A program made the translations under genes and the position numbers. The notes under the pieces were generated by a model. That model searched no databases, was not told where the DNA came from, and saw only the letters and a program-made list of their open reading frames with translations. Below are positions 34,715 through 45,345 of a stretch of DNA of 64,000 bases, in pieces (within the stretch, counting starts at the first letter, position 1; each line of letters opens with the position of its first letter). Source of the DNA: Rhyacophila brunnea (Eukaryota; Arthropoda; Insecta; Trichoptera; Rhyacophilidae). The stretch is taken from contig JAGYXB010001962.1 of NCBI GenBank assembly GCA_022495005.1, forward strand, positions 1,302,001 to 1,366,000. Reading direction: 5' to 3'.

Positions 34715-35947
34715 CAGGTTCGTATACCTCCTTATTATTTATGTGCACCAAATACATTTACACATTTAAAGGCGCCATCTGTTATTAAGTATATCAACTA
34801 TGTATATTGTTCACATACTAAAGTAAAATAAGAATGGTTAGCCTTACAATATTCTGTATGAATGCACATATTTAAGTTTACTATATACAGGCACGCACAC
34901 AAGGGTCCGAACCCCCTCGAAACAGACAAAATACAAATTATTTAGGTAATACGCAATAGCACGTAAGCGAACACTCTTAGGTATACCTGTGGACCAGGTG
35001 GAACATTGCTAGACTTAAAATTTCGAGTGTCTAGGTATGAAAAATATATACCGTATATACAGCCTGTCGGGTAGTGTGGGGATGTTTTCATCCGAGAGTT
35101 CCGGGCTCGATCCGGTGACGTCACAATAAATATTGATGTGATATTATAAAAGCATGGGTGTTTGTGAATGTTACACACATACATCCTATTACTGATTACA
35201 CTACTGTTTCACTACACTACTGTCATTAGACCTGGTGGTCTGTTGTAGTGTTAAAAAAAATATTTTTTGGGTTATTTATTTTATATTCTAAAAGATATCA
35301 TTCGAATATATCAAACAAGCCAGTGTTTGAGTTGAGTTTGAGCAAGTGTCCGGACTTGATTCAAAAATTGTAGCAACCTAAATCATTGTAGTGGAGATAA
35401 CTAAAATACAGTAACCTGCTGCTGAGTATCTCCACTACATGGAAATACATTGGAACATGTATATGTTTAAGAGCGATTGAAGACACATATCCACATTCCA
35501 ATGTACTTTCATGTAGCGGAGGTACTCAGCATTTACCCACTAACCAAATATTTTCCCACCCAGTCTCTCAAAAGGTTACCGACCACTGATGTAGATAGTG
35601 TTTGTTACTTTTTTAAAATTAGATTTAACCCTAAATCCAAGTCATATTCGATAATAGTCAAAAAAGTATTTATTTATTTAATACCAAAACTTTTGCCATT
35701 AAACCATACGCAATTTTAGATATTTTATAAATAGAAGAATATTTTTTATCGTCAATTTGTTTAGTATTGACTTATCAATGTATATTTTAACGTATATTTA
35801 TTTGTCTTACTAAGGTTAAAAATATAAATTAATAATTTTAGAAATACATTTTACTTAGTAATAAAATAAAATATAAAAATATTTATCGGAAGTTGGATGC
35901 GAACCCACGCCAACAGAACTTCAATAACGTATATTTGTTAAAAAAGA
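34715..35947. other. no gene seen
   Basis: AT-rich spacer. A block around 35280-35400 resembles the sequence at 32040-32130 (TCGAATATATCAAACA), so part belongs to the cassette intron. An inverted pair built on ATACATTGGAACATG is at 35380-35530. Confidence 0.35.
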
Positions 35948-36064
35948 GCCAACGGCACGCGGTGTTCCCAAGCGGTCTCCCATTCAAGTACTATCCGCGC
36001 CCAATGTTGCTTAACTTCGGTGATCGGACGAGAACCGAGATAGCTCGGCTAACGTGCTTGTCGC
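35948..36064 (-). rRNA. 5S rRNA-like gene or pseudogene
   Basis: The minus strand holds the 5S hallmarks GGTTCTCGTCCGATCACCG, AAGTTAAGCAAC, TAGTACTTGAATGGGAGACC, GCTTGGGAACACCGCGTG and the end CCGTTGGC. A run of six T follows directly, as in a Pol III terminator. The first 30 bases match 5S poorly, so the 5' strand of helix I and helix II is doubtful. Length is about 117-120 nt. It is a diverged single copy or a 5S-derived element rather than a member of a normal 5S array. Confidence 0.7.
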
Positions 36065-36196
36065 GATGATGTGAAAAATTGTGATAAAATAGTAATGGTA
36101 ACAATTTTCGTTACTCTCGAATTTGTGCACAGAATTTTATTTTAATGTCACGGCGAGCAGTAAAACATATATAATATGTTAAAAATGAATTATTAC

Positions 36197-36244
36197 CTGT
36201 CCAGTTTGCGCGATTAAACAAGTTTTGCAAGCAGTCACTTCAAT
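36197..36244 (-). pseudogene. micro-exon type C, copy C4 (acceptor AG changed to TG)
   Basis: Encodes IEVTACKTCLIAQTGQ in an open frame with donor GTAATA. The acceptor reads TTTCTG instead of TTTCAG, and no in-frame AG follows inside the exon. It is probably skipped. Confidence 0.55.
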
Positions 36245-38114
36245 CAGAAATTGTAAAATAAAAATGGATTAATAAATCAATAGCGGATATTATAATATTA
36301 TATTTATCAGGGAACACAAAATAAATGGACACTGGGTTTCCTTACTGGGTGTGGTATAAAAGGCTACAGATGTTGAGTGTGGAAATATATGCGATAAACT
36401 TACTACGAAACCATAGTCCAATTTATTAAGAGCATAGACCAAAAATACTCCACTTTTTTATAAAGTAATAATCTATTTATGTATTCAATGCATAAATTAC
36501 AATATTTAAGAATGTAAAATTCTTGATAAATATTATATGGGTAACCACTGGAAAAAATCTTTTTGATAAACATACGACACTCGGGATACGCGCCCACGTG
36601 CTCTGACCACTAAGCTATATGTGCCCTATCTAATTACGACGAAGGTAACTATTATTTTTACAGTACTTTCTGAAGCGCTTTCTAATTTGCGTTACTTTTT
36701 GGCAATCGGCTTTTGTATTTTTAAATCAAAGTTTACAATTACCATTATCATTAACCGGTGTTAGGGTCACTCCAAGTTTTAGTTATATCTATAGTACTCG
36801 CACTTGCTAATAATTAAATAAACTATTTTTTTTATTTAACGAATAATTCACAATATTTAGGAATATAATATTCTTTTATTGAACATTCCGCTAGGTACCT
36901 GAAAGCAACAGAGGAATATGTCAAAAATAATTATTTCGAAATAATTTCCGTTTAATGTTTATGTCAAACAAATGAAATAATTAACAAGGTAGGATTATGT
37001 GTATACCAATATTAATTAAGAGTGAATTATTTCAGTTACCCCACTGTTGCTTTGAAGTTACAGGACATTTTTTTTTAATACAGTGGGATTTCTTCTTTTA
37101 AACATGTTACTTATTACATTTTTTAGATCATAGTTATTCATTGTGTAGGTAGGTATAGCTTTCAGTAATCAGTCGACATATTTATCTCAAAATCGACCTT
37201 TTCGTTTTTATCTCACTGTTGATTTCACGTAGCGAATTACATAATTTGAAAAACCTCTGAGAAATATTTATAATCACTAGAAAAAAAGTGTTTTCAAATT
37301 ATATATGTTATTTATACAGACTTTGAATGGAATCACAGTTTCAATTTGATTTATAATTAGTCGTGTCCGAAAACTTGTACGTATGCAGTTTGCCGTATCA
37401 CGCTTCACCGTGAAATGTTGTATCGGAAATATATGGCCGTATATTAAAGACCGTCCAACCTCTTTGAGTCGTATAGGACTGACATAAAATTCATGTCTAA
37501 ATAAAACACGGTTCTTGTCGGCTTACACTTCACATGAAGCCAGCAGCAAACGATTTTTGAAAATAGCCGACTGGATTATTTGTTAGGTTAGGTTAGGCTT
37601 TCATTTTTGAATTCATGAATTTTGCCAAAATCAGCTATGAAAATTGAATTAATGCTCATATTGAATCTAATAAAATTGGAGACCGTATAATATACGGTCA
37701 TATCTTTTCGATAGAAAGCTCACGGCGAACTGTGCCACGGTGAAATGTTTTACGTACAATTTACATGTAACCATAATTAGTATAGGGCGGAGGTCTATTA
37801 TGGAACGATCAATACACAATTGGTAAATAACTTTTTAATCTTTTCCACACGGACGGTACATACACCTGTTGTACACTAATTAATTGGCCATTCGATATGA
37901 TTAGCATGCTATTTCAATGCAATAATTAAATAGTAATTAAATGTTCCGCCGTCAACAAGTATACATATTTTTGAATTAGTCATTAAACAAAATTGGGCTG
38001 CAAACGACTTTTTTTTTCACTGTACTTACATGAAAGATTAATATATAGAAGAAAATATTAATTTAGAAGAATTTAAAAGGATTTTCTCTCTTGTCACCTT
38101 GTTTATGTTCTCAC
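36245..38114. other. cassette intron C to A
   Basis: Collinear with the spacer beyond C1, C2 and C3 and with 7650-8620. It holds a tRNA-like A-box relic on the minus strand at about 36590-36630 and the family-3 repeat at 37560-37760. No gene. Confidence 0.45.
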
Positions 38115-38195
38115 CTCTTCTGACTTGTAGGAGTGACTTGGAGATACTTGTGGTGGTATATCAATTGTCATATCCGGGCACTCTATTGTCATCCC
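38115..38195 (-). CDS. micro-exon type A, copy A4 (81 nt)
   Basis: Twenty-seven phase-0 codons, GMTIECPDMTIDIPPQ then VSPSHSYKSEE, with acceptor TATACTAG and donor GTGAGA. It is the longest A copy and the most different in sequence. The single Cys is kept. Confidence 0.62.
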
Positions 38196-38667
38196 CTAGT
38201 ATAAAGTACAGGTTATTATTATTATACAGGTTTATACAGTGGATAATAAAAACTACAATGAATTTATATCTGCTAGTATGATACTAATTAATTTATAACA
38301 TTACTAATTATTACAATACATGCATGGATATATATTTTTTTTGTGTTGGGTTAGGCAGGGTTTAATTAAATTTAAAAACTAACCAACACCACCCACAATG
38401 TGTATTCTTAGTTCAATGAAAACAAATAAGTACGTACCTAAGTAAGTATGACTACTAGTGAGCACTAATTATGTTGGATCTCTACGTCTACACCTACAAG
38501 AGTATACCTACCTCTACCCTTCAATACTACCAGACAACGGTACAAAACAAAGAATAAACGATAATTTAACGTGCAATAATCAACAGAGCTTCTTTAAAAG
38601 TAAAATTAAAGGGAAAGTTTTAACGGAAATCTAGCATTTTATTGTATGAAATTGTTTATTTTCTTAC

Positions 38668-38757
38668 CTCGTCTGGCATATTTTCGTCAGTACGAATTAT
38701 TGGCAACACTGGTGGGGGCTCAATAAGTTTCTTATCCGGGTGCTGCATCTTCAAATC
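38668..38757 (-). CDS. micro-exon type B, copy at 38.7 kb (90 nt, primary acceptor lost)
   Basis: Thirty phase-0 codons, DLKMQHPDKKLIEPPPVLP then IIRTDENMPDE, donor GTAAGA. The AG of the primary acceptor is AT. The internal AAG before ATG is present and keeps phase. It lies 0.8 kb beyond the intact B copy at 39.6 kb. Confidence 0.45.
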
Positions 38758-38784
38758 ATGTTAGAACATAATGTAATATATAAT

Positions 38785-38945
38785 AATTACAAGATAAAAA
38801 GAACTTTTTATATGCAACGTTTTTAAATTTTCTGTTGAATTAATATGCTCAATATGCTCAAACTTGTACTTAATATGAAGTAAATAAAAACACAAACATA
38901 AAAAAAAATATAGAATACTGAAATATCATTTTGACATAAATAATA
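38785..38945 (-). repeat. family-1 repeat fragment
   Basis: Matches the 5' part of 17095-17560 (AAGATAAAAAGAACTTTTTA), with a block ATATGCTCAATATGCTCAA that is also near 56980. Confidence 0.45.
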
Positions 38946-39557
38946 TTAAATTGACATTTTAAAGAGTTTTAATTAGTACATATGCGTAGGTACTTATCTA
39001 AAAGCATTAAAAAATATATATTTTTAAAAGATCCTTTTTTCACTTGGAATATTTTTTAATGATTTATATTTCACGATTTTTAGACTTTGTCGCCCTTTAC
39101 CTTTCGCATTGATCAATATAATTCTAAAACGATATTATTAACGAAACTAACTAACATTTAGGCCAGTATCAGACTACCAAAGATCTTTATCAAATATATT
39201 TTATAAAATCTTTTACAGTGTGAGCCTAGTAGGTAATCAATAGCCAGCCCTTCGTAAGACATCTTTTATGAAAGGAGAACTAACAAAAAACAGATTATTC
39301 TAATTAATTAAAATAATTATATTATTACAACTATAGTTGGCCACTCGCCCAACCCATTTTGTCCTTGCACTATATCGAACTTATATTTTTATTTGCCCAG
39401 CCGCAATATCAATCCCTGACCCATGACTTCATAGGCGGCCGCTATACCAACTTGTGGTATCAATCACTGTGGTAGCTAATAATATAATAATTTTATTTTG
39501 GTTTAATCTCAATATTAAATCTAGATTGTATTTTTTGTGATTAATTTATTGTCTTAC

Positions 39558-39626
39558 CTCCTGTTGTATAATTGGCAACACTGGCGAGGGCGCATCGACT
39601 TCTTTTTCAGGCGTTGTCAACCCCTC
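39558..39626 (-). CDS. micro-exon type B, copy at 39.6 kb (69 nt, intact sites)
   Basis: Twenty-three phase-0 codons, EGLTTPEKEVDAPSPVLP then IIQQE, with acceptor ATTATTATAG and donor GTAAGA. It is the most divergent B copy, keeping PxPVLPI and the exon ends. It is only 54 nt from segment F, a plausible minimal intron. Confidence 0.62.
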
Positions 39627-39680
39627 CTATAATAATTGAAATATTAATTAACATTGATTATTTAATTAACTTGCTGTTAC

Positions 39681-39770
39681 CCGGATCGTTTCGTCGATGG
39701 GTATATTATATTTATCTTCACTAACCATGTTGTCTTCATTTAATATATCATTAAAAAGGCTACGTTGCAT
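39681..39770 (-). CDS. candidate micro-exon F (90 nt, possible start exon)
   Basis: From an ATG at 39770, 30 codons (MQRSLFNDILNEDNM then VSEDKYNIPIDETIR) run to a GTAACA donor in phase 0. A 54-nt GT...AG intron separates it from the intact B exon. An in-frame stop lies seven codons before the ATG, so it would be a start exon unless an unseen acceptor lies inside. No signal peptide is visible. There is no paralogue, so support is weaker than for types A to E. Confidence 0.4.
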
Positions 39771-39784
39771 GTTTTTTATAATGT

Positions 39785-40525
39785 GTTTTTATCAAGTAAG
39801 ACCTGCATTGACGCAAGGAAAGTGTCATGTCGTGTGTCTGAGACCTTTTCCTGTCGAGTTTAGGCCGTCAGCGTGGACGCGTTCCACGGAGCGTAGAGCG
39901 GCGCACGAAACTCAAACGTGTAACTGTGTGTGAAAATGTTCTTGACAATGTCTTTTTACAACGTTTTTCACGCTCCGAACGCGCGTACGCTGGACAAGCG
40001 CTTAAGCCGACTCTCACATCAAAACTCGTCTCGCCTTCAACATGTCGAATACGTCGATGGAACGTCATCGTTATTCACGAAACACACGTTGCCAAATGGA
40101 GCTCTGCAGACTTGTCTAATGCGACTGTTTCGTCTGAAAAAAAAAACATCTGCTATTGCAATCGGCAAATTGGATCCTTCTCGGGCTCCGAGTCGAAGAG
40201 TCGAAGTCGCATAAAAACACCTACGAATTGTTCATTCCTATACCGGCTTGCCGATCACCGCATTCAAATATCTATACGTTTCGAAGGCTACGCGCGACTG
40301 TCACTAGGTAGATGTGTGTGGTCTTCACAAGCAACACTGGATCGCCGTTCTCGGAAGATTTGATTTATGGATGTGCGGCACACGGGCGAGTTTAGATGTG
40401 AGAGCTGACATAGGGATACACGGCTGTCTCATATTGAAACACAGTGTCCTACGTTCGAATTATTATGGAGCTATCAGTGGCGATGTCTCCATACTAAGCG
40501 ATTATTTAAAGCCTACATGGTTTTA
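39785..40525. other. GC-richer unassigned segment
   Basis: Clearly less AT-rich than its flanks, with long overlapping ORFs in several frames (39926-40363 plus 145 codons, 39930-40214 plus, 39868-40068 minus). None shows a motif I know, and the frames overlap without one standing out. It could be an old coding sequence, part of a retroelement or transferred DNA. Confidence 0.25.
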
Positions 40526-40529
40526 ATAG

Positions 40530-40725
40530 CCTAAAGACATTCCAGGTCAGACGGTCCTGTGAGCCCAATAGCTGGTTGGACCGATTTGAACATCTCTTCT
40601 CATTCTGAGCACATTCTAGAACATTATCAGTAGTTCTATGCCACATTTATTTGTTGGTCGGGTGATAAGTCTAACCTCAAACAGCTTGGCAGCGAATCGT
40701 CAGTGGATCGTGCACGATGCTATTC
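40530..40725 (-). pseudogene. R1/I-like LINE 3' fragment (copy 1)
   Basis: The reverse strand matches the C-terminal coding part of the LINE at 46499-46830, for example CCAATAGCTGGTTGGACCGA against CCAACAGCTGGTTGGACCGA, followed by the block with GAGCACATTCT. Frames are broken. A third copy is at 56020-56170. Confidence 0.6.
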
Positions 40726-41370
40726 GATGAAAACGTTTTTTTTTTTAAATCGGTACATTACGATAAAATTATAATTATTAGGTGTCCTCAGCACAGGCAG
40801 GTAGATATGTAAGGACGGTAACCAGACGAAACAGAACGGTGACAAAACTGAACATGAAAAAACAGAACAGCGACAAAACAGAACAGCCAAGGGAAAAATA
40901 AAACATTTATTATTGTGGAATCTATTTATTAATTAAATACATATAAATATCTTAAAATTTTTGAATTTTTAAGTGAAATCATCAACTGATTATTAGGTAT
41001 AGGTATATACATTTTAAAAAACCGTTATTTTGAAAACAATGCAGTTTTTTATTTATATATATAAAGTATAAGATAAGTATAAGTATAGATATAAGAGTAT
41101 ATAAATTTTTATAATGTAAACACTGCATGTAGCCCATTTGGCTTATAAAAACTATTTGATTTTGATAATCATGCACGACTAATGCCACTCGATTACTAAG
41201 GATCTCGTACTTTATAAATTCAAGGTGACCTGTATGAGCTTTGGCTAATAATAATCGCTGGCTAAAAAAATGCATTATTTTCAAAATAATGATTTTGTAA
41301 AAAAAATGTATATTATACCTAAATACACAGTTGATGATTTCACTTAAAAATATTAAATATTTATATATTA

Positions 41371-43224
41371 CTAGCTGACCCGGCAAACGTTGTTCTGCCA
41401 TATAAATTATTTGTAGTGAATATTTTGGTTGTTAAATAAAAAATAACGAATGTATCGTAAGTGTGTGGGGATGGGATCTATGACAGAAAGAGGAATAAAG
41501 CGCTGTAGACGATGACCGCCGATAAAAACAAAAAAACATCGACCATTCATTTTCTCAATTCAAAACGAGTAATGATGTTCATAATGAATGAATTACCTGT
41601 GACAAGATCTCGTTGTTTAATGTTTATGCAATATCCGTCTTGTCCCTTCCAGAAAATTAGTGGATATTGGAGAGCGTCGTATGACCAGTGTGTGTCAGCG
41701 ATGAACTCCAGATTATTGTTTCTTCTTCGAATCACGATTTCTCGCGTCGATGTGCGGTCGCCAACCATGATTCCAGCAATGTCGTCACCAACAGGCGCAT
41801 TGAATCGACGCACGTGCTCTCCAGCTGGTGTTTTATCAGGATTGATGACAATAGCATGATTGTCACTTTGCAATTCGTGCATGTGTGCTTTGAAGAATTT
41901 CAATAATTCATTGTACTCATTCAACAGGGCGTCCAGTTCGCCGACGATGCGCCTGGCATTAGGCGAATTGAGGTTATTGTAGCCGCAACGTGCATCTACA
42001 TGATTGATGTCCTCACCACCCATGAAGTAGATTTGTAAAAATGTATGTGTTTCGTTTGGCATTGGCAGCAATGAGCCTACTTTGTGATATACTTGGCCTT
42101 TGATTTTGAACGTAGAATGGAATTGTTGACCATTTGCCGCAGTATTGTGAACTATTTCTGTTGCTCCGAACGAAGTCATTTGGAAGCATGAATTGAATGT
42201 GCGAATAGACTTCAGGAACCGGTTTGAATCTGGAACCGAGCCGATGAGCAAGCCGTTCAATGGTTCTGGTGGTATCTCAATTTCTGGTAGTTGCACTTTT
42301 CCTCATGCGCAACACATTCCGGCTGACTCATGTTTGAATTTGAGCGCATGACAATGGGGACATTCTTTGTCCATAGCACCAATCAGCACTTTTGGATGAG
42401 CGGAATATTCAATATCTGGCTCGTACTCGAATGCGAGACGAAGGAACGAAGCGGATAAAAATGTTCGATGTACTTGTTGGCGTTGTCGGTCATTTGCTCT
42501 GCGTGTGTTAACTACGAACCGGCGCGCTTGGCTCCGTTCCAATTGTCGCTGTTGATTTCATACAGCTCGTGCCTCTTGTGATTGGGATGCACGCAATTGC
42601 GACATGCTTACACGCACGTTTTTGTTATCTTGTTGGATTTGTTCGTCTGTTCTTTCTGCTCTACTATTTTGCATGTTTGTTGCCTTATTCGTTCGACGGC
42701 CCAAATGGCCCCCCTTGCGTCTTGCTGGAATTGTGCACTGTAATACACGCACATAAAAATAGATAAATTAAAATAAATCGTACAAAAATTTTGCACGCAC
42801 TTCGTTGTGATATGCCGAATGAAATGTCAAAATAACGCGACGCTTCTCTTGAATTCTTCTCGGACGTAGCGCCATCTGTCATTCGACAACATAAATAATT
42901 TCGTTCTGTTTGAAATACGATCGACGGTTAAATAATAAAATCGCGATTAAAAAATGGAAGGGTGGGGATAGGAGGGTGAAAATTTGTGTTTATAAGTATT
43001 GTTTTATGCCAAATAATAAAAATATACAAAAAAAATTGTCAAAAAAATAAAAGAAATTTTTTCTGGATAGAGATACCCTAATCACCTAGCGGTATGAAAT
43101 ATACTTGTTGACCTATTCTCATACCTAAAAAATATACATAAAAAAAATCATAAAAATCGGTCGAGCCATTTCGGAGGAGTTCGACCACAAACATCGTGAC
43201 ACGAGATTTTTATATATATAGAGA
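41371..43224 (-). mobile_element. Helitron (about 1.85 kb), truncated, minus strand
   Basis: Read on the minus strand it begins TCTCTATATATATAAAAATC and continues with GACGATGTTTGTGGTCGAAC-like sequence known from insect Helitron 5' ends. It finishes GTTTGCCGGGTCAGCTAG, a CTAG terminus. The inside holds a decayed Rep/helicase N-terminal part. Copy A of the host MULE lacks this insertion and serves as an empty site. The C-terminal helicase is absent. Confidence 0.82.
41547..42752 (-). pseudogene. Helitron Rep/helicase N-terminal part, decayed
   Basis: One frame from 42752 to 41547, interrupted only by two stops (about 42555 and 42297-42302). Landmarks are a basic repeat-rich start, the zinc-knuckle CPHCHALKFKHESAGMCC, a block LPEIEIPPEPL, FKIKGQVYHKVGSLLP, FLQIYFMG and THWSYDALQYPLIFWKGQDG. 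These are typical of the N-terminal Helitron helicase-like region. The frame ends before the Rep HUH motif and the Pif1 helicase, so the protein is not functional. Confidence 0.85.
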
Positions 43225-43306
43225 AGATATTTCGTTTATAAAGATAAGTTTTATGAGTATTTAATTAATAAATAGATTCCACAAACATGAATGTTTAATT
43301 TTTCTC

Positions 43307-43471
43307 TGGCTGTTCTGTTTTGTCACTGTTATGTTTTGTCATGTTCTGTTTTGTCATAGTTCTGTTTTGTCATGTTCTGTTTTGTCATGTTCTGTTTTGT
43401 CACTGTTATGTTTTGTCATGTTCTGTTTTGTCACTGTTCTGTTTTGTCATGTTTTGTTTTATCATGGAACC
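43307..43471. repeat. tandem short repeats forming the MULE right end
   Basis: About eleven units of the TTCTGTTTTGTCA type, 14-16 bp each, run head to tail. The left end of the same element has only three or four units in inverse orientation. The ORF over it (43320-43523) is a repeat translation, not a gene. Confidence 0.8.
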
Positions 43472-43509
43472 GTATTTACGTGTAACTTTGTGTGAATTTG
43501 AGCTTTTAC

Positions 43510-43596
43510 CTTCATTGCCTTAGAATTCGGACCGCAAATATCCTTTTTTCGGTGCACCAAACCATTTCTCGTATCGTAGAAATCTTCTGCATTCAT
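43510..43596 (-). CDS. micro-exon type E, copy E2 (87 nt, intact sites)
   Basis: Twenty-nine phase-0 codons, MNAEDFYDTRNGLVHR then KKDICGPNSKAMK, after a GTTTTATAG acceptor and before a GTAAAA donor. The first codon is ATG, but paralogue E1 begins GTG at the same place after the same acceptor, so it is more likely an internal exon. It is charged, with one Cys. Confidence 0.6.
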
Positions 43597-43639
43597 CTAT
43601 AAAACAATCAATAATCGATTACTGCACGAAGAGTAGTCA

Positions 43640-44085
43640 TGGAAAACGAGTCACTAAATATGACAATAGAGTGCGACTTTCAAATCGTGTCTTCTACGTC
43701 ACCACGGTCGTTTCTAGAAGTAAAACTCTCCCCTGAATTTATTTTCGCAGCAACTACATTCCCCGCGCGCGTAATTCTGTTTGTGTTTGATATTGCGCGG
43801 ACTTTAGCATGGATACATGCTTTTGTCTTGATATCGCGGGCGGATTCGTTACGAAAAATCGCACAGGCGTAACGCAAAATTAACTCACAAAAGTAGCGTG
43901 GCCGCGAGAGACTCTAGTCCTAGTCAGCCGCGAACGCATACGGTGCTTCGAGAATGACGTGTAAACCGCAGCCCGCAATTTATTTTATTTTCTTTAGAAT
44001 TTGGACAACCAGCATTCAGAGAATCAGTAGGCAAAGCATGTTTCCATGTTTAGTAATTTTAGCCATCAGGGTTTAATTTTATAAT
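43640..44085. repeat. dispersed repeat shared with 13675-14060
   Basis: Same orientation as the 13.7-kb copy. Overlapping ORFs on both strands at 43639-43877 are not conserved. It lies next to E2. Confidence 0.5.
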
Positions 44086-44685
44086 ATGTTTTTATTAATA
44101 TTAAATTGCCTAAACCTTTGTGAAAGCCGATGAAGAGTATTATTTCGAATGTAGAAGTATTTTTAGGAGGAGAACTATTATAAAAGAAAGCATTTAATTC
44201 CTCTCAATAGTGCCAGAGATGGAGTATCTGCTATGACAAGTGAACACGTCAACACATAAAGACCACGTCACTTAATAGTATCAGCGCGCAAAAATGACGT
44301 GACTTCACAGTGTCAGCGAAGGAAGCGCTGTGTGCTGAAATCGCAAAAAACCATTAGACCACTGTCTTTTGCAATTAGACGAAAAGTATTTAACTCCCTT
44401 GAATATTAATGAGTGAGTGAGTCGATTTACATTATATATATTTTTTTTAAATATATAATACCCACAGCAGATACACAGCACACAGATACATAGCACACTA
44501 TGAGAAATAGAGCTGCATGATTGGTTAGAAAGGCCTTGATGACAGAACTCACATTATTCAATGAAAAATGTGAGTTATGACACCAACAGTAAACTTTGTC
44601 AACGATTTTCACATGGTTTAAAGTGACTTTTGATGGTCAACTATTTTTCTTTTTTATTAATGCATTTAGAATCACTTGCGCATTT
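44086..44685. other. no gene seen
   Basis: AT-rich intronic sequence. Short ORFs only, none with recognisable content. Confidence 0.3.
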
Positions 44686-44937
44686 ATTCTATACACAAGA
44701 CTGCTTTCGGTCCACTACGGAAGTTATATAAGGTAGGAAAGTATCGAATTATTAACACTTATTGTAACAATTACAATAAGTTAGCCGTCTGAACTGTCAA
44801 AACTGTCTATCTCGATTTAAAATTTATCACAGCCAAGAGAGGTGCTGTTAAAACATAGTACATCGTAAAAATTAGTGCAAATACTTGGATATTTCCCTAC
44901 TCTAGATAGCGGCCGAAAGCGGTCTTGTGTATAGAAT
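44686..44937. mobile_element. MITE with 25-bp inverted ends (about 252 bp)
   Basis: Left ATTCTATACACAAGACTGC and right with the inverse, ending in GTCTTGTGTATAGAAT. A one-ended relative is at about 57615-57740 (CTAACTTATTGTAACAATTA and CCTTGTGTATTGAATAGAC). No target duplication recognised. Confidence 0.6.
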
Positions 44938-45109
44938 AGACGCGTTGGTATATTTAATTAAAAAACGACAAAATTTTAAAATGTGAGTTATGACTTCAGA
45001 CGTGTCATAATTATTATAAACTATTTTTTTTTATTCAATGAATAATTCACAAGATTTATGAATGTAACACTTTTTATTTTTTAACGTTATTTCGCCGTAA
45101 TTAAATAAG

Positions 45110-45181
45110 ATGCCCGTAGCTTATTTATTAAAGTACATTGGGGCGAATCTAGTGGTTACAGGTTCAAGTCCCGTCGGGCGT
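45110..45181 (+). pseudogene. tRNA-like relic
   Basis: A seven-pair acceptor stem forms (ATGCCCG with CGGGCGT, one G-T pair). A TAGCTTA start and a B box GGTTCAAGTCCC are present. The anticodon arm does not fold properly. It is a tRNA pseudogene or SINE head. Confidence 0.42.
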
Positions 45182-45345
45182 TGTATTTTTTCTAGTGGTT
45201 GAGATGTTTTCAAATTATGTACCTAGTTCATCAACTATAAGTTTTTAGCCAAAAATACTGTAGGTATATTATAATTTTATGGAAGGCGGCAATTTATATT
45301 CGCATTGCCTTACGTAGCGTGCCACTTGTGGCATTTTTAATAATA

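Larger units (their letters stand above)
40817..43471. mobile_element. MULE-type element (copy B), enlarged by a Helitron
   Basis: Ends and subterminal sequence match copy A at 30361-31273. The transposase fragment is in the opposite orientation (about 41125-41275, minus, with HTGHLEFIKYE and VVHDYQNQ). Removing the Helitron at 41371-43224 leaves about 800 bp, close to copy A. No target duplication was identified. Confidence 0.65.

Noticed and set aside
41688..41906. Plus-strand ORFs at 41.5-41.9 kb
   Set aside because: Antisense to the Helitron coding remnant.
43320..43523. ORF of 67 codons rich in Cys, Phe and Val
   Set aside because: It is the translation of tandem TTCTGTTTTGTCA repeats in the MULE end.
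45110..45181. Functional tRNA gene
   Set aside because: The acceptor stem pairs, but the anticodon arm does not fold; kept only as a relic.
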